Shown one piece after another: positions 1 to 9,004 of a stretch of DNA of 64,000 nucleotides (its first letter is position 1; every line of letters begins with the position of its first letter). Both the position numbers and the translations under genes were made by a program. Origin of the DNA: Niabella sp. (GTDB taxonomy: Bacteria > Bacteroidota > Bacteroidia > Chitinophagales > Chitinophagaceae); contig JAPUDO010000075.1 in the NCBI GenBank assembly GCA_027493055.1, positions 1 to 64,000 on the forward strand. The letters run 5' to 3'. The notes beneath the pieces were generated by a model that had not been told where the DNA came from, ran no database searches, and saw nothing but the letters and a program-made list of their open reading frames with translations.

Positions 1-246
1 CACCAGGTCAATAATCACATTTTTGATCTTTTCAATAATGCGGCTTTTTTTATCGTCAATGACCTGAAATCCTAATGATACAAGAGCTTCATCCAAAGCA
101 TTCCTTTCTTTAGATGTGAGTTCTTTTTTAAGGGTCACTTCTCCCAGCTTTATATTTGTAGCCTTTATACCCAGTTTGTCAAGTTCATTCTGGACCACCA
201 TAATGCAACGGTTACAAACCATATTTTTGATAAACAATGTATTCAT
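1..246 (-). CDS. AraC-family transcriptional regulator, N-terminal part (runs off the window)
   Basis: The 82 visible residues start MNTLFIKNMVCNRC and show a CxxC pair (C11, C14) in a heavy-metal-associated-like beta-alpha fold, followed by a lysine-rich helix. In Bacteroidota this N-terminal segment is commonly joined to an AraC-type helix-turn-helix domain and often lies near metal transport genes; that is family knowledge, because the DNA-binding half lies outside the window. The ATG at 246 is used because the protein reads cleanly from there. The next gene, a ClC channel, is on the same strand and ends 48 bp upstream of this start, so co-transcription is possible. It could instead be a stand-alone metal chaperone-like protein. 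Confidence 0.65.
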   Translation of the reverse strand, partial: MNTLFIKNMVCNRCIMVVQNELDKLGIKATNIKLGEVTLKKELTSKERNALDEALVSLGFQVIDDKKSRIIEKIKNVIIDLV

Positions 247-294
247 ATCCTGCTAAATCTAAGTTCTAAATAGGTTGAACCTGTAAATCTACTA

Positions 295-2139
295 TTATTC
301 CGAGTAAGTCTGCAACTGTTTACGGTAGTTGATAAGGATGGTGGGTTTGGATATAAAACCAATAAACTTTTCCTGCGCATTAAGTACCGGTAAATACCAG
401 GCATCTGTTTTATCAAACTTTTCAACAACCTCCAGCATATCTTCGTTTTCATACACTATTGCCGGAGGTATTTTCATAAGACTGGAAATACTAAAGGATT
501 CCGGATCACCGGCAAAAATGACAGGCCTTAAATCATCTATTGTTATCATACCCGAGAATTTACCTGAAGCGTCCATAACTGCAAAAACATTCTTGCTGCC
601 TGTTTTTACCATACCCAGCAATTTACTTACAGGCGCATCTGTCAAAATAACCTGCGGATTTTTATCAATCATATCAGTTACCTGGAGCCTGGTAATAAGG
701 TTCCTGTCATGCTCGTGAGTAAAAATCTTCCCTTCATCGGCCAGTTTTTTTAAGTCGGGAGATACCGGAGAAAAGCGCTTGGCCACCAGGTAAGAGATTA
801 CGGATACAATCATCAGCGGGATAAACAGGTCGTACCCAAAACTGGATTCAGCAATCAGGAATATAGCAGTAAGGGGCGCATACAAAACGCCGCTCATTAC
901 ACCGGCCATACCTGCCAGCACCAGGTTGGTCTCTGGCACATTGCTCAATCCCATGAGCTTGCAAACCTGGGCAAAGAGATAGCCTAATGTACCACCGGCA
1001 AATAAAGAGGGTGCAAAATTGCCACCGTTACCACCACTAAAGATAGTAATAGGCGTTGCAAAGGCTTTAAGCAGGCAAATAAGTGCCAGGAAAACAATGA
1101 TGGACCATTCCTTAAACTCAAAATAACGGAAGAAGCTATTGTTAATTACAAACTGAACATGGCCGTTGGTAAAGGATTTGATCACATCATAACCTTCGCC
1201 AAAAAGCGGGGGCAGTAACACGCATAATAAAGAGAGCGCTGCACCTCCAGCCATAGCCCGTTTCATCTTTGAAAGATGAAGCCCTTTTATGAAGTGCTCC
1301 ACTTTTTGAGCTACCACAACGAAATACCTTGCATAGAATGCAGTAAGCAGGCCTAATGCCAGGTAAAAAAGAATATTATTATAATTAAACGGCTCACGGG
1401 TATGGAAGCGGAACAACACATCTTCCTGTAATATTACTTTCGACACCAGGCTGCCGCAAACAGCTGCCACAACCAAAGGAACAAAATCTGAAAAAACCAC
1501 GCCTGTGAGTAATATTTCAAACGCAAACATGATCCCCGCTATCGGAGCGTTAAATGCAGATGCAATGCCCGCAGTAGCTCCTGCCGCTAGCAGTAAAGTT
1601 CTTTCTTTATAACTCAGTTTATAGGTTTGAGCAAAATTTGACCCTATAGCTGATCCTGTAACTGCAATAGGACTTTCCAGGCCAGCCGAGCCACCCAACG
1701 CCACAGTTACGGCACTCTGTATTACCTGTGAATACATTTTTACGGGAGAAACAATACTTGAATTACGGGCAATTTCATAAAGAATAGCCCCGATACCTTT
1801 TCTGTCCTGGCCTTTAAAAAAAGTCAATACAATTGCGGTAGTAAGCACAATACCCAGAAAAGGAAATATAATGTAAAAGAAAACCTGGTATCCGAAGTGT
1901 ATCTTATGAGTGATCAGGTAGTGAATATAATGAACAAGGATCTTAAGTACAACACCGGCAAGGCCTGCGGTGCATCCCACCAAAATACCTGAAAGAATGA
2001 GGAACTGGGTTCTGTTCATGTGGCTTTTGAGCCAGTATAGCAATATCTCATAGCTTTTTACCTTTTTAATGCTGTAGCGGGTAAAATCCCTTTTAAACTT
2101 TAAAAAGCTATGATATTTTCTTAAATAAGTTTTTCGCAC
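295..2139 (-). CDS. ClC-type chloride channel/antiporter with C-terminal CBS pair
   Basis: This 614-residue integral membrane protein moves chloride, probably by exchange with protons or as a channel, across the inner membrane. It carries the ClC signature GSAGLESP at residues 150-157 with the gating glutamate (E155), FNAPIAG near 196-202, and GGNGGNFAP at 369-377, which matches the GxFxP chloride-binding motif. The usual GSGIP serine motif is altered: the corresponding stretch reads RKGIGAI. The residue aligning with the internal proton glutamate looks like Ile209, so channel rather than antiport behaviour is possible. Two CBS domains fill residues about 485-610 and probably bind nucleotides. 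The start at 2139 lies 29 bp downstream of a good -7 box. Confidence 0.9.
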   Translation of the reverse strand: MRKTYLRKYHSFLKFKRDFTRYSIKKVKSYEILLYWLKSHMNRTQFLILSGILVGCTAGLAGVVLKILVHYIHYLITHKIHFGYQVFFYIIFPFLGIVLTTAIVLTFFKGQDRKGIGAILYEIARNSSIVSPVKMYSQVIQSAVTVALGGSAGLESPIAVTGSAIGSNFAQTYKLSYKERTLLLAAGATAGIASAFNAPIAGIMFAFEILLTGVVFSDFVPLVVAAVCGSLVSKVILQEDVLFRFHTREPFNYNNILFYLALGLLTAFYARYFVVVAQKVEHFIKGLHLSKMKRAMAGGAALSLLCVLLPPLFGEGYDVIKSFTNGHVQFVINNSFFRYFEFKEWSIIVFLALICLLKAFATPITIFSGGNGGNFAPSLFAGGTLGYLFAQVCKLMGLSNVPETNLVLAGMAGVMSGVLYAPLTAIFLIAESSFGYDLFIPLMIVSVISYLVAKRFSPVSPDLKKLADEGKIFTHEHDRNLITRLQVTDMIDKNPQVILTDAPVSKLLGMVKTGSKNVFAVMDASGKFSGMITIDDLRPVIFAGDPESFSISSLMKIPPAIVYENEDMLEVVEKFDKTDAWYLPVLNAQEKFIGFISKPTILINYRKQLQTYSE

Positions 2140-2168
2140 ATTTTCCCTTGTTTTTGTAACAAATGCCC

Positions 2169-2198
2169 CAAAGATATCAAACTGAAAGGCATTTCAAA
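2169..2198 (-). promoter_or_regulatory. Bacteroidota-type promoter for the ClC gene
   Basis: On the minus strand there is a -33 TTTG (2195-2198), an 18-bp spacer and a perfect -7 TATCTTTG (2169-2176). The ATG of the ClC gene is 29 bp downstream. The match to the TTTG/TAnnTTTG consensus is seen directly; promoter activity is inferred. Confidence 0.6.
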
Positions 2199-2342
2199 AA
2201 GATATCACTGAATCCATTCAAAACACAAAAGAGCAAACCGGTTTTTTAGTTTTTAGAAATGAATAGCTTTATGCTTCTTGCTTCCTGACAGCTTTTTAAT
2301 ATAAACGGTGTATCTTGCATCCCTTTTAAATATTTTTGAGCG

Positions 2343-3389
2343 ATGTTAGACTTAAAAAACTTCGATCAGAATGCAGTAAGCAATCCCGAGAACAATATTT
2401 TCGGACTGCCCAGCACCGAAGAAAATGCCGAACTGGTCATCATCAGTGTGCCCTGGGAAGTTACAGTAAGTTACGGGTCGGGGACCGCAAAAGCACCGGA
2501 AGCTATTTCCAAAGCCAGCCTGCAGGTTGATCTGTACGATCCTCATTTTCCTGATGCCTGGAAAAGAGGTTTTTATATTACCCCTACTGATAAACAATTG
2601 CAGCTTAAAAGCGCTTACTTAAGAAGAGAAGCCGAATTATATATTGATTATATTTCCCGCGGTGAAGAACTCCAGGCCAACCAGTTCATGTGCAGGACCA
2701 TTAAAGAAGTCAATGACGGAGGTACCCTCCTGAACGACTGGGTATATAAACAGGCAAAAGGTTATTTAGACAATGGTAAGCTGGTAGGACTGCTGGGAGG
2801 TGATCATAGTACCCCTCTTGGCCTTTACAAAGCGCTTGCAGAAAAGCACCGGGAATACGGCATTTTACAAATTGATGCCCATTGCGATCTTAAAATAGCT
2901 TATGAAGGTTTTACCTATTCCCACGCCAGTATTATGTATAATGCGCTGACCGAAGTGCCGGAGATCAGGAGCATTGTACAGCTGGGCCTCAGGGATATCA
3001 GCCAGGACGAATGGGAATATATTCAAAACAGTAACGGCAGGGTTATTCCCTACTTCGACCAGGAGATGAAGGAAAGGCTGTTTGCAGGAGACACTTTTAA
3101 AAATATTGTGGATGAACTGGTTAGCAGGCTGCCGCAAAAAGTTCACATTAGCTTTGACATTGACGGCCTCGATCCCAAGCTTTGTCCTAACACAGGCACA
3201 CCGGTACCCGGCGGACTTGAACTGGAAATGGTTTTTTACCTGTTTCATGAAATATTAAAAACCGGCAGACAGATCATTGGTTTTGACCTGGTGGAAGTAG
3301 GTGTTGGTGATACAGAATGGAATGCTAACGTAGGCGCCAGAGCATTATTTAAACTTTGCAATGTGCTGGCAAGCTGCAATTGTAGCTAA
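2343..3389 (+). CDS. Arginase/agmatinase/formimidoylglutamase family ureohydrolase
   Basis: This 348-residue cytosolic enzyme has the di-manganese ureohydrolase motifs in order: GGDHS at 152-156, DAHCDL at 178-183 and SFDIDGLDP at 270-278, followed by GTPVPGGL. These provide the His and Asp metal ligands, so hydrolysis of a guanidino or formimino group is expected. The exact substrate (arginine, agmatine or formiminoglutamate) cannot be decided from the motifs, and no hut, speA or arg genes lie beside it. The gene is divergent from the ClC gene, with 203 bp between them. An AT-rich stretch of 90 bp follows, with no clear terminator. Confidence 0.85.
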   Translation: MLDLKNFDQNAVSNPENNIFGLPSTEENAELVIISVPWEVTVSYGSGTAKAPEAISKASLQVDLYDPHFPDAWKRGFYITPTDKQLQLKSAYLRREAELYIDYISRGEELQANQFMCRTIKEVNDGGTLLNDWVYKQAKGYLDNGKLVGLLGGDHSTPLGLYKALAEKHREYGILQIDAHCDLKIAYEGFTYSHASIMYNALTEVPEIRSIVQLGLRDISQDEWEYIQNSNGRVIPYFDQEMKERLFAGDTFKNIVDELVSRLPQKVHISFDIDGLDPKLCPNTGTPVPGGLELEMVFYLFHEILKTGRQIIGFDLVEVGVGDTEWNANVGARALFKLCNVLASCNCS

Positions 3390-3479
3390 TTATTATTCTA
3401 CATAAAAATTTTATATATAATTTACTAATAACTGAAAATGATATATTTAAAATACTTATATAAAATTTTAAATTAATAA

Positions 3480-4022
3480 ATGTACCAATTTATTATTCCT
3501 AACAAAAAAATACTGACCTACCAGATATTTGCTTATGGAATAATTATACTGAATCTGCTGGGTCTGTTTTTGGCGCAACCTGTTACAGGTGAAAAAAAAT
3601 TTAATATAGCACCAGCAGGGATAGCTGTTGTGCTTATTATTTTATGGGATCTGTACCGGTATAAAAAGAAGGGGACCCTACAATCTATAGGCATAATTAT
3701 TCTGTTATGCGGTATTTTCTGGATGAGCCGGGAATATACTTACCTGTTATTGCTCAATATTTTTTTATGGGCACTATATATGATATCCAAAAGAAAACTG
3801 GTTATAACTGCAGATAAATCCTGTGTAGCTTATCCTTCCTTCCCTGAAAAAAAGATCCTGTGGCGGGATATCAGCAATGTGGTTCTTAAAGATGATATCT
3901 TAACCCTGGACCTGAAAAACAACAAAATCTATCAGCATATTATTGAATATACAGATAAAGAAGCCGTAAATGAAGCAGAATTTAACGACTTTTGCAGGAA
4001 ACAGTTAATGGTTCATAGTTAA
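3480..4022 (+). CDS. Membrane protein of unknown function with a possible PH-like C-terminus
   Basis: I do not recognise the family. The 180-residue protein has about four hydrophobic segments in its first 105 residues (around 13-33, 45-57, 66-82 and 86-102). A soluble C-terminal part with beta-strand-like stretches (KLVITADKSCVAYPS, then KKILWRDISNV and LDLKNNKIY) resembles small bacterial PH-like membrane proteins. That resemblance is an inference from pattern only. The upstream 90 bp are very AT-rich. The gene is followed after 74 bp by a radical SAM gene on the same strand. Confidence 0.6.
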   Translation: MYQFIIPNKKILTYQIFAYGIIILNLLGLFLAQPVTGEKKFNIAPAGIAVVLIILWDLYRYKKKGTLQSIGIIILLCGIFWMSREYTYLLLLNIFLWALYMISKRKLVITADKSCVAYPSFPEKKILWRDISNVVLKDDILTLDLKNNKIYQHIIEYTDKEAVNEAEFNDFCRKQLMVHS

Positions 4023-4096
4023 TGCTTCATAGTCTATGCAACTCATTACTCATTATTGACCATTCACTACTCACTATTCACAAATAAATCACTCTC

Positions 4097-5395
4097 ATGT
4101 CACTACTATCATCTCCATATATTTTATATTCTGACGGCAAAGGAAATATTTTTGAAGATACTTCCCTGTATGTAACCGGCCGTACCGGCTGGGATGCTAT
4201 GCCTATACCTGAAGATGAGTGGATAGCATTACCCGAGGGCGGCTCTTTGTATGAGCTGCCTGGGCGCAGGGGTATTGGTATAGATGTACAAACCGGTGAA
4301 ATGCGCCTTTGTGAAAAAGGCTGGGCAGTAGCAGCTTTCATTCCGCCTGCTCATACAGGCTTTTACCTGTCGGCTTACGAAACCGCACCTGATGCACCCA
4401 CCCTGCCACTCTTCTGCTATACAGCAGTTGGCTGGCATAATGAAAAATTTTATGTACCTGCTACAAGAATTGAACAGGACATCAGGCAGGAATGCCAGGG
4501 ATTTGATGCCAATAAGGTAACGCATGGTGTAGATTACTTGGTAGGCGCTTACCCGCACAACCGGCTGGTAAAACATCTGGCAGAAAATTGCGCACTCACT
4601 TACCACTGTCCTGCTGCACGTAACTATTTTATGGGCCGATGGGAATGCCCCGTACCTGCCTCGCCGGCCTGTAATGCCAATTGCGTAGGATGTATTTCCC
4701 TTCAGCCCGATGAAGAAACGATTGTATCCACGCAGGACCGGTTAAAATTCAAACCTTCGGTAGAAGAAATAGTGGAGTTCACAGTTCCCCATTTAGAAAC
4801 AGCCCCTTTCCCCCTGGTCAGCTTTGGCCAGGGATGCGAAGGAGAACCACTGCTGATGTGGGAAACCATAGAAAAAGCCATCATTGAAATAAGGAAGCAC
4901 ACAGATAAAGGCAGCATTAATATTAATACCAATGGCTCTAAGCCCGATGCGGTAAAACGCCTGTGCGAGGCCGGCCTTAATTCCATCCGCGTTAGCACCA
5001 ATAGCGCAAGAAGCGAAATCTATATGCCTTATTACCGCCCTAATAACTACGAATTTGAAGATATTATTGAAAGCCTGAAAGTAGTAGACAGTTTTGGGGG
5101 CTGGACCTCTATTAACTATTTCGTTTTTCCCGGCATGACAGATAGCGTTGCCGAATATGAAGCCTTACGCAAACTGATCAGGGAAACCCATCTTAAAATG
5201 ATACAATGGCGCAATTTTAATATTGATCCGGATTGGTACCTGGGAAAAATTGGTGTTGCTGATACAGGTGAATGCATGGGAGTGAAGCAGCTTTTACAGG
5301 AAATAAGAGCCGAATTCCCCCATCTTAAATTTGGCTATTATAACCCGCCCATGGAAAGGATCGCAGGAAATTACGAGATGGATTTTGCGCATTAG
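4097..5395 (+). CDS. Radical SAM protein
   Basis: The 432-residue protein carries the canonical CxxxCxxC iron-sulfur/SAM motif (C192, C196, C199 in the stretch ACNANCVGC). A glycine-rich GQGCEGEPL region follows near 240, and INTNGS and IRVSTNS strands fit the radical SAM half-barrel. The 190 residues before the cluster are unusually long and contain several extra cysteines (for example C165 and C171). I cannot name the reaction. There is no obvious substrate peptide or partner enzyme next to it; the following gene encodes a secreted CAP-domain protein. The ATG at 4097 gives a full-length product. Confidence 0.85.
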   Translation: MSLLSSPYILYSDGKGNIFEDTSLYVTGRTGWDAMPIPEDEWIALPEGGSLYELPGRRGIGIDVQTGEMRLCEKGWAVAAFIPPAHTGFYLSAYETAPDAPTLPLFCYTAVGWHNEKFYVPATRIEQDIRQECQGFDANKVTHGVDYLVGAYPHNRLVKHLAENCALTYHCPAARNYFMGRWECPVPASPACNANCVGCISLQPDEETIVSTQDRLKFKPSVEEIVEFTVPHLETAPFPLVSFGQGCEGEPLLMWETIEKAIIEIRKHTDKGSININTNGSKPDAVKRLCEAGLNSIRVSTNSARSEIYMPYYRPNNYEFEDIIESLKVVDSFGGWTSINYFVFPGMTDSVAEYEALRKLIRETHLKMIQWRNFNIDPDWYLGKIGVADTGECMGVKQLLQEIRAEFPHLKFGYYNPPMERIAGNYEMDFAH

Positions 5396-5434
5396 AACCT
5401 GTTTAATATCTTTTAAAGAAGCCATTCAATAAAT

Positions 5435-5914
5435 ATGAAAGCACTGGTGTTGATACTTTTTGTAACTGCTACTGTAACCGCCTGTACAACAAAAAGGGTT
5501 ACGGGGACCTCTACATTAACAGACCCGAAAGATTTACTGAGCGCTGTTAACAAGGTAAGAGCCAAAGGTTGTAAATGCGGTGGCGTCTATATGGCACCTG
5601 TAAAGGCCCTTCAATGGAACAACAAACTGGCAACAGCCGCACAGGGCCATAGTGATTATATGAACCGCAATAAAACCTTAAATCATACAGGAGCTAAAGG
5701 ATCTACACCCGGCAGCAGGATCAACGCTGCTGGTTATAAATGGAGCTTTTTTGCAGAAAATATTGCAATGGGTCAAAGCACTGTGGAAGAGGTGATGCAA
5801 AGCTGGCTGAAGAGCCCCGGCCATTGCAAAAATATTATGAATAAAAACGCCGCAGAAATGGGAGCAGCAAAAAGCGGTGCTTACTGGACGCTCAATTTTG
5901 CAGCACCGTTATAG
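5435..5914 (+). CDS. CAP-domain (SCP/PR-1-like) lipoprotein
   Basis: The 159-residue protein starts with a lipoprotein signal peptide whose lipobox ends at Cys17 (TVTAC), so it is probably anchored in the outer or inner membrane facing the periplasm. The rest is a compact CAP domain, with the conserved HSDYMNRN stretch, GSRINAAGY, the ENIAMG motif and the W..SPGHCKNIMN motif near the end. The role of bacterial CAP proteins is mostly unknown; some bind lipids or wall material. It ends convergently with mutS2, with a hairpin in between. Confidence 0.85.
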   Translation: MKALVLILFVTATVTACTTKRVTGTSTLTDPKDLLSAVNKVRAKGCKCGGVYMAPVKALQWNNKLATAAQGHSDYMNRNKTLNHTGAKGSTPGSRINAAGYKWSFFAENIAMGQSTVEEVMQSWLKSPGHCKNIMNKNAAEMGAAKSGAYWTLNFAAPL

Positions 5915-5950
5915 CCTGTCTCTGTGCAATGAATGGCATAGGTTGTCCGG

Positions 5951-5993
5951 AGGCTATAATAAAAATGCGAAGCGAGGACACCTCGCATAGCCT
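5951..5993. terminator. Imperfect hairpin between convergent genes
   Basis: An outer stem AGGCT/AGCCT and an inner stem ATGCGA/TCGCAT (5965-5970 with 5983-5988) enclose a second possible stem GCGAGG/CCTCGC. The hairpin lies between the stop codons of the CAP gene and mutS2, so a bidirectional terminator is likely, although no strong T-run follows. Confidence 0.45.
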
Positions 5994-6007
5994 GTTTCCC
6001 GCACACT

Positions 6008-8110
6008 TTATGCCGTTGTATTTTCCTTCACCACTACCAGGTCGCTCAGCTCTACCTGCATGGGCAGCAGGCCTATTTTTACAACAGCTCTTTTGCTTTT
6101 TATTTCAAGTACCTCGCCAACCTGGTGGTTACGTTTCATTTTTACCTTATCTCCTACCTTTATATCTCCACCCACCTCACTGTATTTGTTTTCGATTTTT
6201 TTCTGCATTTTACTTGCTTTTTTGGTTTCCCCCTGGTTAAAAAGCAATGCAGTTATTTGCCTTATAAGCTTAGGCTTATCGTCTTCCTTTTTCCATTCAA
6301 TGGTGATCTGCTTTAGCTTGCGCTCCATGTCTTTCAGATAGGCGATACGTTGTTCGCTTATCCTGTTTTGCTCTTTCAGCACGGCCACCTGCTGTTTATG
6401 GCGCTCCCTGTCCATAACCTGGTTCATTTCTTTTTGCAGGCGCTCATTCTCTTTTATCAGGTGTTGCAGCTCTTTATCTTTTTTTGCAATATCCCGCAGG
6501 TCCTGCTCCGTCCGGTTCAGCAGCTTATCCAGGCGATATTGATCTTCCTCCACCAGGCCACGGGCTTTTTCAATCAGCCTTTTGTCAAGCCCTATTCTTT
6601 CTGCAATTGAAAAGGTATAAGAGCTTCCCGGCTTGCCCACAATTAACTGGTATTGAGGCTGTAACCGTTTTTCATCAAAAGCCATAGCGCCGTTAATAAT
6701 ACCTGCTGTTTTCCCGGCCATCACTTTCAGATTGAGATAATGGGTAGTTACCACACCATAAGAATGCTTCCTGAGCAGCTCCAGCAGTATTACTTCGGCA
6801 AAAGCGCCGCCCAGGTTAGGATCGCTGCCGCTCCCCAGCTCATCTATAAAAAACAATGTTTTACCACTGGCATTTTCCATGAAATGCTTCATGTGTATCA
6901 GGTGGCTGCTGTAAGTGCTTAGCTCAAACTCCAGGCTTTGGGTATCACCAATATGGATCATCAGCTGTTTAAAAACACCAAATTCGCTGGACGGATGCAC
7001 CGGCACCAGCAGCCCGCTTTGCAGCATCATTTGCAGCAGTCCAATGGTTTTCATGGTAACTGTTTTACCACCGGCATTGGGCCCGCTGATGACCAGGATC
7101 CTGCGGCTGTCGTCCAGGCTAATGGAAACAGGAATGGTTGGTTTATCTGTATTTTTATTATATAAATATAAAAGCGGATGGTAAGCATTTACCAGGTGTA
7201 CAAAAGCTTTATCATGCACAACAGGGTATTCCCCGTTAATATCTATAGCAAACTTTGCTTTAGCCCTTGCGAAATCATATTCACCCACAACAGCATGGTA
7301 AATATGGAGCAGCGCAGCATACTGGGACAACCTGGAGGTCAGCAGCCTTAATATCCTGTACACTTCTTTACGCTCCTGGTTTTCAAGATCACTGATCTCG
7401 TTATTCAGGTGCATGGTTTCTTCCGGCTCTATAAAAGTAGTTTTGCGACTGTCGCTTTCCCCATGCAGGATACCTTTCACCGCGCGTTTATGCTCAGCAA
7501 ATACAGCAACCACTCTCCTGCCGTTCATGAAGCTTTCTTCTATTTCAGCCAGGTATCCCTGCTTGTTCAGCTTGGAAATGATACGATCAAATATGCGCCT
7601 GAGCTCTGTTCTTTTGCGGTAGAGGCCCAGCCTGATCTCTCTCAGCTCTTCAGAAGCCGAGTCTTTAACGGCACCCAGTTCATCTACAATTTCATCAATA
7701 AGCGCTTTAATAGCTTTCTCATAATAGGTATGCTGAATAATTTCCAGCAGGCCGGGATAGGCTACTCTCCTTTCCTCGTTGAACCAGCGAAAAATTTTTT
7801 CAATGCCTTCTGCCAGCCTGCGGATCTGCACCAGGTCTTCTCCCTGCAAAACAGCACCATCAATGGATAAAAGCTTCAGCTCTTTGGCAAGGTTCAGCAC
7901 ATGGTCATTAGGAAAATAAATGCTATTCAGCAGTAATTGCCTGAACTCATGCGACTGCCGCAAATCGGTATCTACAAATTTTTTATGAGTATGAATACGC
8001 AATTCCTTTGCTTTTTCCTGCGCATAATGGCTTTGGCAATGGGCGGCCAAAAGCTCTTTGATCTTATTAAACTCTAGCTGAACTGCTGCTGATTCGGGGT
8101 ATAACTTCAT
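6008..8110 (-). CDS. mutS2: MutS2-family ATPase without a Smr domain
   Basis: MutS2 proteins bind branched DNA or stalled ribosomes rather than mismatches. The 700-residue product has the MutS-type core, with Walker A GPNAGGKT at 343-350 and the FIDELGSGSDP Walker B stretch, then a long coiled coil (about 500-620) and a KOW/SH3-like end (KVGDKVKMK...). The Smr nuclease domain found at the end of the roughly 780-residue MutS2 of Bacillus is absent. I use the ATG at 8110 because a good promoter (-7 TAATTTTG) lies between it and an upstream in-frame ATG at 8155, and because GAGGAG sits just before it. The gene ends convergently with the CAP gene and is divergent from msrA. Confidence 0.9.
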   Translation of the reverse strand: MKLYPESAAVQLEFNKIKELLAAHCQSHYAQEKAKELRIHTHKKFVDTDLRQSHEFRQLLLNSIYFPNDHVLNLAKELKLLSIDGAVLQGEDLVQIRRLAEGIEKIFRWFNEERRVAYPGLLEIIQHTYYEKAIKALIDEIVDELGAVKDSASEELREIRLGLYRKRTELRRIFDRIISKLNKQGYLAEIEESFMNGRRVVAVFAEHKRAVKGILHGESDSRKTTFIEPEETMHLNNEISDLENQERKEVYRILRLLTSRLSQYAALLHIYHAVVGEYDFARAKAKFAIDINGEYPVVHDKAFVHLVNAYHPLLYLYNKNTDKPTIPVSISLDDSRRILVISGPNAGGKTVTMKTIGLLQMMLQSGLLVPVHPSSEFGVFKQLMIHIGDTQSLEFELSTYSSHLIHMKHFMENASGKTLFFIDELGSGSDPNLGGAFAEVILLELLRKHSYGVVTTHYLNLKVMAGKTAGIINGAMAFDEKRLQPQYQLIVGKPGSSYTFSIAERIGLDKRLIEKARGLVEEDQYRLDKLLNRTEQDLRDIAKKDKELQHLIKENERLQKEMNQVMDRERHKQQVAVLKEQNRISEQRIAYLKDMERKLKQITIEWKKEDDKPKLIRQITALLFNQGETKKASKMQKKIENKYSEVGGDIKVGDKVKMKRNHQVGEVLEIKSKRAVVKIGLLPMQVELSDLVVVKENTTA

Positions 8111-8136
8111 GCGTAATGCTCCTCTGTAAAAACCTG

Positions 8137-8168
8137 CAAAATTAATGTTATTCAATTTTCCCGGCCAA
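8137..8168 (-). promoter_or_regulatory. Promoter of mutS2
   Basis: On the minus strand, a -33 TTG (8166-8168), a 21-bp spacer and a perfect -7 TAATTTTG (8137-8144) lie 26 bp before the ATG at 8110. This placement argues against translation starting at the upstream ATG. Confidence 0.6.
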
Positions 8169-8227
8169 TGTTAATTATCAATTACTTTCAACTTTACCAG
8201 GAGGCTATTGTTATTTATAATAAAAGC

Positions 8228-8896
8228 ATGTATAAATTTCTACTCCCTGCATTTTTTGTTATTTTGTCGTCCCTGAGCGCCTGTGCGCAAAAAAAACCGA
8301 AAAAAACCGGCGAAGTAACATTTGCCGGGCCAGAGCATAAATCATCAAACATGGAACAAAAAACAGATACTGCCACTTTTGCCAACGGATGCTTTTGGTG
8401 CACGGAGGCTATTTTCCAGGATGTAAAAGGGGTAAAAAGCGTAACCAGCGGCTATACCGATGGAAAAACCAAGAATCCCACCTACGAGGAAGTTTGTACC
8501 GGTAATACCGGGTTTGCCGAAGCCTTACAAATTGTTTACGATCCGGCTATGATTTCCTTTGATGAGCTGCTGGAAATTTTCTGGAAAACCCATGATCCAA
8601 CCACTCTTAACAGGCAGGGAAACGATGTGGGTACGCAATACAGGAGTGGGATTTATTATCACAATGATCGTCAGAGAGAAAGATCGGAGTTCTATAAAAG
8701 TGCCTTAGATAAAAGCGGTGCATTTAATCATCCTATAGTAACTGAGATCAAACCTTTTACTGTATTTTACCCTGCAGAAGATTACCATCAATCCTATTTT
8801 AACAATAATGAGAACAAAAATCCTTACTGCCAGGCTGTTATCAGGCCAAAAGTGGATAAATTTCGGGCAGTATTTAAAGATAAATTGAAAAAATAG
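8228..8896 (+). CDS. msrA: Peptide-methionine (S)-S-oxide reductase, secreted lipoprotein form
   Basis: MsrA repairs the S-epimer of oxidised methionine. The catalytic GCFWCTE motif lies at about residues 54-60 with the nucleophilic cysteine at 55, and SGYTDG, EVCTGNTGFAEA and YRSGIYYH follow as expected. From the ATG at 8228 the product is 222 residues and begins with a lipoprotein signal peptide (SLSAC lipobox), so it probably protects periplasmic or outer-membrane proteins. An earlier in-frame ATG at 8168 would add 20 residues that spoil the signal peptide, so I reject it. It ends at a strong terminator shared with the convergent TPR gene. Confidence 0.92.
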   Translation: MYKFLLPAFFVILSSLSACAQKKPKKTGEVTFAGPEHKSSNMEQKTDTATFANGCFWCTEAIFQDVKGVKSVTSGYTDGKTKNPTYEEVCTGNTGFAEALQIVYDPAMISFDELLEIFWKTHDPTTLNRQGNDVGTQYRSGIYYHNDRQRERSEFYKSALDKSGAFNHPIVTEIKPFTVFYPAEDYHQSYFNNNENKNPYCQAVIRPKVDKFRAVFKDKLKK

Positions 8897-8948
8897 TCTT
8901 TTAGGCTTAATTTTTGCTTATTTTTAGTACGGAGCAAGAAGGACAATC

Positions 8949-8983
8949 AAAAAACCTCACAGATAATAGCTGTGAGGTTTTTT
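8949..8983. terminator. Bidirectional intrinsic terminator
   Basis: A 14-bp perfect stem (AAAAAACCTCACAG with its complement) closes a 7-nt loop, giving an A-run on one side and a T-run on the other. It lies between the convergent msrA and TPR genes. Confidence 0.9.
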
Positions 8984-9004
8984 GTATGCGAAAATGCACT
9001 TATA

